Both the position numbers and the translations under genes were made by a program. Shown here piece by piece: positions 19,154 to 28,600 of a stretch of 64,000 nucleotides of DNA; position 1 is the stretch's first letter, and the number at the start of each line of letters is the position of its first letter. The notes beneath the pieces are model-generated. The model was given only the letters and a program-made list of their open reading frames with translations, did no database searches and was not told the DNA's origin. Source of the DNA: Ulvibacterium sp965228935 (GTDB lineage: Bacteria > Bacteroidota > Bacteroidia > Flavobacteriales > Flavobacteriaceae). The stretch is from NCBI RefSeq assembly GCF_965228935.1, contig NZ_OZ245846.1, forward strand, positions 5,332,001-5,396,000. Direction: 5' to 3'.

Positions 19154-20995
19154 TTAGGCTTTATCTGCTAATTCACTTGATTTTAACTTGTCATACCAAG
19201 TCCTTTTCAGGATTACCGATGTGACGATCATGAGCAGGACCACAAAGGCCATACTGTAGTACTCCTTGATTATAAGGTAAATGGGGAACAGGACAAAGGT
19301 CATCTGCCAAACGATGCCTATCAAACAATTGAATGTATCCCTTAAAAAGTCCTTGTTCGGTTCAAAATCAGGGTCTTCCTTCTGTATTTCCCGGATAACA
19401 GGTTTCCAGAAACCCCATGGTTTGGTCGTTTTATAAAAATGTTTCAACACTTCCATATCATCCTGTTTTGCAAAAATCACCCCTAGGAAACATCCTATAA
19501 AGGAAATCAGCAATATCAAGGGAAACAGATAAATCGCCGCGGTATCAGGGTACAATTGCGGGACTATGGTCGCCGCTACAAGACCGGCCAACATTCCCCA
19601 AAAATATCCGTAGGAATTAAATCGCCACCAAATCCATTTTAACGCATTGGCCGCAGCGTACCCGCCGTATAAAGCGGAGGTGAGCCATAGGGTAAGGGTA
19701 TTGATGGAGGAGGCAAAGAATCCTCCGATAAGTCCAACCACCACAATGATAATGGAGGACAAATAACTATAGCGTACATAGGTCTTTGCCGAAGCATTCG
19801 GGTTGATATATTTTTTATAAATATCGTTTACGATGTAGGCCGGGGCAGCATTGATAAAGGCTGCAAACGTTCCCATGAAGGCCGCCAAAAGGCCTGCCAA
19901 CAGTAGCCCTTTAAAACCTATAGGTACAAAACGTTGAATGGCGACCGGAAGCAAAGTCTCAAAATCAATCCCTTCCCCCATCGCCTGTAGCTCGGGGCCT
20001 AGGTATACAATTCCCAAAACGGCAAATCCGGCGATCATTAAATAGCGGGGGATGGAGAGAACTATTATAGTCAAACCGCTCATTTTAGCAGCCTCCTCTT
20101 CATTACGGGTGGAAAGGACACGCTGCATATCGTAACTTGGAACGGGACCTGCCAAACTTGCAAATATCCCTTTAAAAATCATCATCATAAACAAAAACCC
20201 AAAAAGGGAAAAGCCATCTTCCTCGATCTTCGTGTTTACACTATCTATGTACCCTGTCCAATCCAAATCCAATTCCCATCCGAAGAATACATCATGCCAC
20301 CCCTCCGGTACGGCAGCGGTAACTTGATCGGCCGTAATGGAGTTAAAGGCAATATATCCTATGACAAAACATGAAATCGTCATAATTATAAATTGTAAGA
20401 CCTCGGTACCAACAACGCTATACATACCTCCCTTTAAGGTATAAATTGTGGTAAGTCCGATAATAATCAATGCGTAGGCTTGTTCCGAATTAATGGGCAA
20501 TGGCCCCAGTTCAAAAGCAAGGTCCCAGGGGAAAAAGATGGTCGCAAACTTACCAATGCCCTCAAAGAAATAGGCAATAAAGCCGAGAGTACTTATAATG
20601 GCAAAAATCGTTACGATAATATGCGACAATTTGGCGCCAAAGCTTTTACCAAAGCGATAGGTTATCCACTGGGCACCGGTCATTACATTGGAGCGCCTTA
20701 GCCAAGCGGCCAGAAAGACCATAATGAAGACTTGGTTCCAAATGGGCCACAGCCAAGGCAGCCAGGCACTTTTAAGGCCATATACGAACATAATGGTAAC
20801 CGCCCACATGGTTCCCGAGATATCGAACATACCGGAAGCATTGGAAAGCCCCAAATAATACCAAGGTATTTCGTTTCCTCCCAAAAAATAAGAATCGATG
20901 TCCTTTGAAGCCCTTTTGGAAACCCAAAGCCCAAAAAGAACGGTAATCACTACATAGCCGATAATTATTCCGAGGTCAATACTTGATAGTTCCAT
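19154..20995 (-). CDS. Sodium:solute symporter (SSS/SLC5 family)
   Basis: This 613-residue polytopic protein has about 14 hydrophobic helices. The N-terminus is typical of flavobacterial sugar SSS proteins (SKRASKDIDSYFLGGNEIPW near residues 26-45). These inner-membrane transporters couple sodium to uptake of sugars or other small solutes. Its stop codon is 4 bp from the GH130 start, so the two are a natural pair for uptake and phosphorolysis of the N-glycan core disaccharide. Released mannose, fucose or GlcNAc are alternatives. A 210-bp array of 7-bp repeats ends 33 bp upstream of the ATG, within its leader or promoter. Confidence 0.9.
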   Translation of the reverse strand: MELSSIDLGIIIGYVVITVLFGLWVSKRASKDIDSYFLGGNEIPWYYLGLSNASGMFDISGTMWAVTIMFVYGLKSAWLPWLWPIWNQVFIMVFLAAWLRRSNVMTGAQWITYRFGKSFGAKLSHIIVTIFAIISTLGFIAYFFEGIGKFATIFFPWDLAFELGPLPINSEQAYALIIIGLTTIYTLKGGMYSVVGTEVLQFIIMTISCFVIGYIAFNSITADQVTAAVPEGWHDVFFGWELDLDWTGYIDSVNTKIEEDGFSLFGFLFMMMIFKGIFASLAGPVPSYDMQRVLSTRNEEEAAKMSGLTIIVLSIPRYLMIAGFAVLGIVYLGPELQAMGEGIDFETLLPVAIQRFVPIGFKGLLLAGLLAAFMGTFAAFINAAPAYIVNDIYKKYINPNASAKTYVRYSYLSSIIIVVVGLIGGFFASSINTLTLWLTSALYGGYAAANALKWIWWRFNSYGYFWGMLAGLVAATIVPQLYPDTAAIYLFPLILLISFIGCFLGVIFAKQDDMEVLKHFYKTTKPWGFWKPVIREIQKEDPDFEPNKDFLRDTFNCLIGIVWQMTFVLFPIYLIIKEYYSMAFVVLLMIVTSVILKRTWYDKLKSSELADKA

Positions 20996-21027
20996 AATAT
21001 GTCGATTGGTTTTAAAGTTTAGTTGGT

Positions 21028-21239
21028 GGTTTATGGTTTATGGTTTATGGTTTATGGTTTATGGTTTATGGTTTATGGTTTATGGTTTATGGTTTATGGT
21101 TTATGGTTTATGGTTTATGGTTTATGGTTTATGGTTTATGGTTTATGGTTTATGGTTTATGGTTTATGGTTTATGGTTTATGGTTTATGGTTTATGGTTT
21201 ATGGTTTATGGTTTATGGTTTATGGTTTATGGTTTATGG
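21028..21239. repeat. Tandem repeat: 30 perfect copies of a 7-bp unit
   Basis: The plus strand reads GGTTTAT thirty times without a single mismatch (21028-21237), followed by GG. On the minus strand, the coding strand of both neighbours, it lies 51 bp after GH92 copy D and 33 bp before the symporter ATG. Plus-strand frames through it (MVYGLWF repeated) are artefacts of the array: 7 bp times 3 keeps every frame open. Such perfect short arrays typically change length by slipped-strand replication. A change would alter the spacing or structure of the symporter leader. Confidence 0.97.
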
Positions 21240-21290
21240 AAAAAACAATTTTATTTTGTTGTATTCATTTTCGTAGCGTCCTTTTATCAA

Positions 21291-23549
21291 CTATTTCCCT
21301 TCTACAGCCCAGGCTTTGTTCGGTTGGGAGCCCATAACAAAATCCAAAGTGCCTCCAGAAACGATTTCCTCATGCTTTACGTAGGTCCTGTTCAAAGGTT
21401 CCCCGTTCAGTTTCACAGACTGTACATATCTATTTTCATCGGATGTATTGGGTGCCGAAATAACAAAAGTCTTGTTGTTCGGTAATTTGATGGTCGATTT
21501 TTCAAACAATGGACTCCCAATTTCATATTCTAGGGAAGCAGGATTCATAGGGTAAATACCCATGGCACTCATCACATACCAGGCTGACATTTGCCCGCAA
21601 TCCTCGTTCCCGCTCAGTCCATTCGGTTGGGTGGTATATTGCGAATTCAAAATCTCCCTTGACCAGTATTGGGTACGCCAAGGTTGGCCGGCCCTATTGA
21701 ACATGTAAGCTATATGATGACTGGGTTCATTCCCGTGGGCATATTGCCCGATCAATCCTGAAATATCGGCTGAAATGTTATCTCCTTTCAATTCCGAACT
21801 TTCGGTAAAGAGTTGTTCTACCATTTTGGAAAAGGGCTCGTCTCCGCCATGCAATTCTATGAGTCCCTCAACATCATGCAATACATACCAACTATGTTGC
21901 CAGGCATTCCCTTCGGTATAATCCGTATCCTCAATATGGTTCGCTTCCTTGGGATCAAAGGGTTCATGAAACTTACGGCCATCCGAAGATTTGCCCCTTA
22001 GAAATCCCGAATTAGGGTCGTGAAAATTTTGATAGGCCCTGGAACGTTTATTGAAGTATTTATAATCCTGTTCCTTACCCATTTCCTTTGCCACTTGGCC
22101 CACACACCAATCGTTGTAGGCGAGCTCCAGACTTATGGAGACGGACTGATCCATAATGTCATAAGGTATATAGCCAAATTCCTTATACGGTTCCAATCCT
22201 CTTTCATTGCCCATCATGGTTTTTTTCATGGCCTCAAAGGCCTTCTCCGTATCGTAATCCCGAATGCCCTTTAGATAGGCTTCGGCAATAATGGAAACGG
22301 AATGATATCCGGGCATTGTACCTGTCTCGTTCCCGGAAAGCACCCAAACCGGCAAAACCCCGCTCTGGTCATAATAAGTCAACATAGATCGTACCATGGC
22401 ATTTACAAGTTCAGGATCCAGTATACTCAAAAGTGGGGTTTCCGCCCTAAAGATATCCCAAAGGGAAAGTGTGGAATACATATGGAACCCTTCGGCTTTG
22501 GCAATGCTATCGTTTTGCATACGGAATTCACCATTGGAATCGCTGAATAGGGTCGGAGCAACCTGTGTATGATAGAGTGAAGTATAAAAGATGGTCTTTA
22601 ACGAGTCTATCGGGGTCTCTATATCGATCATGTCGAGCACATCAATCCAGCTATTTTCCGTTTCGAGCCGTACCTCATCAAAACTTTGGGAACCATATGA
22701 TCGTAGGTTCATCTTTGCATTTTCAATACTGACCGAAGAAACGGCCACCTTTAGCTCTACCGAGCCCGTTTCCGTATCAAAAAAGAATTGCGCACCAGTT
22801 TTTGTGCCCTTTACAGTATTGGAATTCTTTGGTATTTCCCCATCCGCTACCAAACTATTGGCCGTGATAGGGCTTGATGTCCCGATAGCAAAAAACACTT
22901 TTTGGTTTTTTGCCCAACCCGTACTAAAGCGATGGCCGGAAATCAAGGTGTCGTTTTCAACCGTTACGCCACTGCCTATAACCTTGTCCCAGTTGACCTC
23001 ATAACCCAAATCAAGAACAAAGGAAGGATTTTTTCCTCCGTTTTTATACGTGTATCTGTGATACGCGATATAATCATTTGCAGTCAATTCTACATTGACT
23101 TCGGAATCCTCCAAAAATACCTGATAATAGCCAGGGGAAGCCTCCTCATTGGTATGCGAAAATTTGGAAGTATACGGTAACGTATCTCGGCCGGTTCCAA
23201 AAAGCGAAACATCTACGGTTCCCGTTGTGGGCATTAAGAGAACATCCGTTAAATCGCCGATACCCGTTCCGCTAAGATGTAATTGACCGAAACCGGAAAT
23301 GATGGAGTCCGAAACGTGATAACCTGAGCACCAATCCCATCCCGTAATACCATTGTCGGGACTGGGTTGCACTCTTCCAAAAGGAGTTGTGGCTCCGGGA
23401 TAGGTATGCCCGTGCCCTCCCGTACCGATAAATGGATCCACGTAAATAAGCTTGTTTTTTACCGCATCCTTTTCCTGTACTACTTCCCCTACACATGATG
23501 AAAGCAGTAATCCAAGCCATATGTAAAACAAAAAACCAAGTCTAGTCAT
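21291..23549 (-). CDS. GH92 alpha-mannosidase lipoprotein (copy D)
   Basis: From the ATG at 23549 the protein has 752 residues; an ATG nine codons earlier is open but less fitting. The lipoprotein signal is GLLLSSC. N-terminal motifs are YVDPFIGTGGHGHTYPGA. The catalytic domain has EGNAWQHSW, AHGNEPSHHIAYMFN and GNEDCGQMSAW, all of the classical type. It heads the minus-strand enzyme operon. About 220 bp separate it from the divergent kinase gene, a likely control region for both. Expected role: exo-alpha-mannosidase at or below the outer membrane. Confidence 0.93.
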   Translation of the reverse strand: MTRLGFLFYIWLGLLLSSCVGEVVQEKDAVKNKLIYVDPFIGTGGHGHTYPGATTPFGRVQPSPDNGITGWDWCSGYHVSDSIISGFGQLHLSGTGIGDLTDVLLMPTTGTVDVSLFGTGRDTLPYTSKFSHTNEEASPGYYQVFLEDSEVNVELTANDYIAYHRYTYKNGGKNPSFVLDLGYEVNWDKVIGSGVTVENDTLISGHRFSTGWAKNQKVFFAIGTSSPITANSLVADGEIPKNSNTVKGTKTGAQFFFDTETGSVELKVAVSSVSIENAKMNLRSYGSQSFDEVRLETENSWIDVLDMIDIETPIDSLKTIFYTSLYHTQVAPTLFSDSNGEFRMQNDSIAKAEGFHMYSTLSLWDIFRAETPLLSILDPELVNAMVRSMLTYYDQSGVLPVWVLSGNETGTMPGYHSVSIIAEAYLKGIRDYDTEKAFEAMKKTMMGNERGLEPYKEFGYIPYDIMDQSVSISLELAYNDWCVGQVAKEMGKEQDYKYFNKRSRAYQNFHDPNSGFLRGKSSDGRKFHEPFDPKEANHIEDTDYTEGNAWQHSWYVLHDVEGLIELHGGDEPFSKMVEQLFTESSELKGDNISADISGLIGQYAHGNEPSHHIAYMFNRAGQPWRTQYWSREILNSQYTTQPNGLSGNEDCGQMSAWYVMSAMGIYPMNPASLEYEIGSPLFEKSTIKLPNNKTFVISAPNTSDENRYVQSVKLNGEPLNRTYVKHEEIVSGGTLDFVMGSQPNKAWAVEGK

Positions 23550-23743
23550 CTTAAAAGTACTTTCAAAAAAAAACATATCTTAAACCTTTCAAACATTTGT
23601 ACCATACCATTTTTTGAATGAATTTAGGGCTTAATTTCTTTTCGTCAATCTATAAATATTAACAATTTTTATTAGGGCATGAACAATTTTAGACCAATGA
23701 CTATCCAAGTGTCCTTAACATCACTAAATCTTAATTCTAGAAT

Positions 23744-24856
23744 ATGTATTTCGTATGTATATGTATGTATATGTATGTAAATGACGAATTAAATAATTCC
23801 GCATTGGAAAAGTCCTTTAAAAATTATAAACCCAGCTACAAACATCATATCATTTTTTGGGTCATCTATTTTATGTTCAATACATTGCGGTGGGAAAGTA
23901 TCCATAATGATTTTGCGTATTCGCTTCAAACCAATCTAATCGGTTTTCCCATACATATGACGCTGGCCTATTTCAACATATACTATTTAATGCCGAAGCT
24001 CGTGTATACCCGGCGTTATGTAAGCTATACCCTAGCCGTTCTGTTGTCATTATTTGTAATGTTGCTGGTAAAGTTCAATCTTACCTATTATCTCGTTGGA
24101 CCAAACGTTATGCCGGAATCGGCTACTGTTGTGGATTCGATAACGCTTAACTACGCCATAGTCACCATGTTGGGCGAGCTTTATGTGGTTTCCTTTGTCA
24201 CCGCAATTAAGGTCACTATCGATTGGTTGGGCGAAAAGCGAAAACTTCATGAGGTCGAAAAAAGACGTTTGACCACGGAGCTCCGGTTTTTACGTTCCCA
24301 AGTTTCGCCCCATTTCTTCTTTAACACCCTTAACAACATTTATTCCCTAACCTTGGAAAAATCCAACAAGGCTCCGGAAGTGGTACTTAAGCTTTCCGAG
24401 CTGATGCGCTATTTGCTATACGCTACCAAAAAACCCAAACAAGATCTTATCAAGGAAATAGATTGTATACAAAACTATATTGATTTGGAACGCATCCGTT
24501 TTGACGACTCGTTGGAGATAGACATTTCGATTTCGGGCCATATGGAAAACAAAAAAATAGCACCTATGTTGCTTATCCCCTTGATCGAAAACTGTTTTAA
24601 ACATGGGGCCAATCAAAATATCGGTAAGATGTCCATCGAAATTGTCATTAAGGTAGAAGACGATTATCTATCCTTCCAGGTATCCAATACCATTCCAGAA
24701 AATGGAGGAAAAAACAAGATATCGGAGAGAAAAGGTGGGATTGGGCTTTCCAATGTAAAGAAACGATTAGAACTTGGATATGGCAAAGACGATTATGAAC
24801 TTACTATCTTTGAAAAAGATAATAGGTTCAATGTTGATTTAAAATTGAAAGTATAA
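23744..24856 (+). CDS. LytS/YesM-type sensor histidine kinase (pair 2)
   Basis: The longest frame has 370 residues. In-frame ATGs at 23765 and 23771 are also possible, and the segment holding them is a small tandem repeat. Four hydrophobic helices (about 35-160) precede a coiled stretch and a His_kinase domain. H190 lies in SPHFFFNTLNN, the N box is LIPLIENCFKHG, and the glycine box is GGIGLSNVKKRLE. It is the same class as the kinase at 2542-1502. It is divergent from the first gene of the enzyme operon and overlaps the next regulator gene by one base (TAATG). A role in sensing a product of N-glycan breakdown is inference from position. Confidence 0.9.
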   Translation: MYFVCICMYMYVNDELNNSALEKSFKNYKPSYKHHIIFWVIYFMFNTLRWESIHNDFAYSLQTNLIGFPIHMTLAYFNIYYLMPKLVYTRRYVSYTLAVLLSLFVMLLVKFNLTYYLVGPNVMPESATVVDSITLNYAIVTMLGELYVVSFVTAIKVTIDWLGEKRKLHEVEKRRLTTELRFLRSQVSPHFFFNTLNNIYSLTLEKSNKAPEVVLKLSELMRYLLYATKKPKQDLIKEIDCIQNYIDLERIRFDDSLEIDISISGHMENKKIAPMLLIPLIENCFKHGANQNIGKMSIEIVIKVEDDYLSFQVSNTIPENGGKNKISERKGGIGLSNVKKRLELGYGKDDYELTIFEKDNRFNVDLKLKV

Positions 24857-25569
24857 TGCAGTTAAGAGCTATTGTCATCGACGATGAGCCTTTGGCCATC
24901 AATGTATTGAAAAATTATATCGGCCAAGTAAAGGAACTTGAACTCGTCGAAACCTTTTTAAATGCTATCGATGCATCCTCGTATTTACAGTCAAACGAGG
25001 TGGATATTGTTTTTTTGGACATTAATATGCCCATATTGGATGGATTTGATTTTCTGGCAAGTTTACAGACCAAACCGATGGTCGTAATCACCACGGCCCA
25101 TGAGGAATATGCCCTAAAGAGTTTTGAGCTGGAGGCCATTGGTTATCTGGTAAAGCCCATACCTTTTCCAAGATTTCTAAAAACGGTCAACCGAATCATC
25201 GGTCTAAAAAAAACATTGAACAATCCCCTGAGGGATCAAGTGGAAAAACCTCATATTTTCGTAAAGGTAGATAAGAAAAAGCTACAAAAAATCTATTTGA
25301 ACGAAATCAGTGTCGTTGAAAGTTTGAAGGACTACATCCGGATAAAGACCAATAGTGACAAGTATATTGTACACAAGACCTTAAGCAGTTTCACCGAGGA
25401 ATTACCTTCCAATAATTTTATTAGGATACACCGATCTTTTACCGTGGCCATTGACAAGGTATCCGTAGTAGAAGGGAATAGCTTGGAAGTAGACGGAATA
25501 CGATATACCATTGGCCGTAGTTATCTCAATGACGTAAAGAACCGTATTCTGAACAATTTCATTACCTAA
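24856..25569 (+). CDS. LytTR-family response regulator (pair 2)
   Basis: This 237-residue protein has a receiver domain with the acidic pair D9/D10, phospho-acceptor D55 in FLDINMP and K100 in YLVKPI. A LytTR DNA-binding domain covers about residues 135-235 (FIRIHRSFTVAIDKV). It is translationally coupled to its kinase. The regulator is a close structural parallel of the one at 1521-814. Lying between the susCD/FG-GAP unit and the enzyme operon, it is the prime candidate for controlling the locus, in place of the hybrid two-component or anti-sigma systems common in gut Bacteroides PULs. Confidence 0.92.
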   Translation: MQLRAIVIDDEPLAINVLKNYIGQVKELELVETFLNAIDASSYLQSNEVDIVFLDINMPILDGFDFLASLQTKPMVVITTAHEEYALKSFELEAIGYLVKPIPFPRFLKTVNRIIGLKKTLNNPLRDQVEKPHIFVKVDKKKLQKIYLNEISVVESLKDYIRIKTNSDKYIVHKTLSSFTEELPSNNFIRIHRSFTVAIDKVSVVEGNSLEVDGIRYTIGRSYLNDVKNRILNNFIT

Positions 25570-25631
25570 AACAGGTTTGGAACGTTAGGGTCAAATCACA
25601 ACAATAGAAGATTTCTTTGGAATTCAAAATT

Positions 25632-28600
25632 TCATTTCTCCTTAAGTATAAAGGATTGAACACGGCCATTGTTGTTCGATACCAAAATCAATCTTTCATT
25701 CTTGGCAAGAAGCGTACAAATATCCTTTGCGTCCCCCCTATTTACAAATCCTGTATCCTTTAAATCCCTTGCTTTAATATTTCCATCATCAAAGGATAGA
25801 ACACTCCCGTAGGATGCATCATAGCGAACCGTTTCCACCTCGGAGTTATAATGATTGCCAACTACTAAAATCTCGTTGGTGCCATTTCCATCCATGTCAA
25901 CAAATTCAAAATCCATTATTGGTGCTATCTGTACCTCGTTTGGAAGTTTGCGAATTTTAAACTGTCCATTGCCCAAATTCTCCAACAATATACTTTCCAA
26001 TATTTTGGCCTCATAGTGCAAAGCGGTTTCTATGCTTTCCACGCCTAATATGTCCTGAATGGTAGCTTCGGCGAAAGAGGCATAGTCCTTGAATTTCTCT
26101 TTTATGAAAGGCATTTGTTGGGAGGTACATTCCTTTCCTCTGGATGGCACCAAAGCACCCTTATATTTATTGGACAATATGATATCATAGGTCCCCGATT
26201 TGTCAAAGTCATCACAAAACACATGGAATTCCTTTTTTTCATTGGCCTTAAACTTTGTGTTCAATCCAAGATTGCCGATAAAGTAATCCATATCACCATC
26301 ATTATCTATATCGTTGGTGGCTATGCTAAACCAAAGACCTTCTGTTTTTTGCAACGATTTAATTTGTTTTTGCCGAAATATCCCTTCATTATTTTCCAGT
26401 AGGGTTATTGGCATCCATTCACCAACAACTATCAAGTCTTGATCTCCGTCCCCATCATAATCGGAAAAAGAGGCATCGGTAACCATTCCGATATCGGTCA
26501 AAGACGGTGCAACGCTTTTGGTCTTATCCACGAATTTTCCATTTTCATTAATCAACATATAAGATTTTGGAGAAAATGGGTATTTATCCGGTACAATTCT
26601 TCCGCCAACAAATACATCCAAATCTCCATCATTATCTATATCTGATACTTTAACGCATTGGCCGCTTGTATCCATCCTCGGTAAAATGTCCGGATCCTTT
26701 AGAAAGTTTCCCTTGCCATCATTATTATATATCCTATCCTGAAGGAAGTCGCTATTTGCTAAAAATTCACTACTGCCACTTACTACATATAGGTCTTGGT
26801 CCCCGTCCCCATCACAATCAAAGAATAACACTCCTAAATCCTCATAAGCCCAATCATTTTTCCATGTGTCGGAGTTTTGTCTTTCGAAACTTCCATCGAA
26901 TTGTTGGATGTAGAGTTGCCCGGATTGTCCTGCGGCGCCACCAATAAAAAAGTCATCAAGTCCGTCACCGTTAACATCTGCCTTGTCCATAAAAGGCCCG
27001 TTTTGGGATTGACTATGTGGCAAAAGCACCTGATTCTTGTAATCATCAAAATATCTCTCCCTATGTTCAAAGGTTATACCTTTGGCACCTACGGGCAATG
27101 CTACTAGTGGTGGGTTAACCGGGCTTTTCACAAGCTCCTTTGCAGAAGCACCATCCTGATCTAAAAAAACAATCTGGTTTGCCTCAATATTTTGTAGTAT
27201 GGAGACTTCCTGATTGGGCCATTCTACCATAATTTCGTCAATAATGGATGCAGTACCTACCCCAAAATGTACTATGTTCTGGACCGAGGACAAATATCCC
27301 CTACTCAAATATAGTTCTTGATACTGTTCGCTATCGTCTACCTTTATGTTTACTTTGGCACCTGTGGCAAGTCTATTTTTTTCATCGCCGATAAGGGTAA
27401 TCTGAATGAAATTATTAATATCATTGTTCTCATAAATTTGAGCATGATCATTAATATTGTTTATGACCAAATCCAAATCCCCATCATTATCCAAATCTGC
27501 ATATGATACCCCATTGGATTGTGTATGGGTATCCAAACCCCATGATTTTGTCACATTTTCAAAGGATAAATTGCCATTATTCTTGAAGCCATAATTACTA
27601 AGCCTTGTATTCGGCAATATTTCACCGACATCCTCAAAATCCACTATCTTTCCGGTACGCGCCATTTTATCCATTTGCCCCTTGAAATCCTGATCGTTCA
27701 AATCTTTCAAAATACCATTAGTAACGAAAACATCCTTTAATCCATCATTATCGAAATCCGCTATCAATGGTGCCCAACTCCAGTCTGTTTTTGACATACC
27801 CGTAAGCTGGGCAATTTCACTGAACATGCCGTTTCCCTGATTTAATTGAAAGGTATTTACCATATATTGGTGGTGATAATCCTGCTTCACCATGTATTCA
27901 AAATTCTTGGTATTCATAGTGGCCATGTTTCTTTTGCTACGGATATGATCTTCAGAGGCCATTTCCAATACCATTAAATCCGGATTCTTATCATTGTTGA
28001 TATCGGCATAGTCCGAACCCATACTGTTAAAGGAAATATGGTTCATCCTTTTCAAAATCTCGTCGGTGAACGTTCCATCGCCTTGATTTACATAAAGTAT
28101 ATCGGGCTCCAAAAAATCATTGCACACATATACGTCCGGCCAATTGTCCCCGTTAAAATCCCCAATGGCCGCGCTTAATCCCCATGCTTTGTTCAACATT
28201 CCAGCAGTAGATGTAACATTTGTATAAAAACCATTATCATTTCTGTATAGCTGATCCGAAGTATACGGGGAAATTTCCTTCTGCAGGCCCTTGTTTATAC
28301 TTGAAGTATTGTCAAAGTCAATACGGTGATTGACCAGATACATGTCCAAATCGCCATCTCTGTCATAGTCAAAAAAATAGGATTGTGTGGAATACCCGTT
28401 ATCATTTAGGCCCCATTGTTTTGCGACCTCTTCAAACGTACCATCCCCTTTATTGCGATACAACAAATTTTCCCTTGAGGAGGGGGACTCCAGGCCCGAC
28501 TTACAGACATACAGATCCAACCAGCCATCATTGTCCACATCAAATACAGAGACCCCATTGGTCCAACCCAAAGAATCCAGCACCCCGGCCTTATGGGCCA

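Noticed and set aside
21028..21239. CRISPR array
   Set aside because: The units are 7 bp with no spacers, so this is a simple tandem repeat; no cas genes are present in the window.
21006..21485. Plus-strand frames translating the heptamer array as repeated MVYGLWF
   Set aside because: All three frames are open because the 7-bp unit lacks stop codons in every phase; there is no signal, domain or conservation, and the frames run antisense into GH92 copy D.
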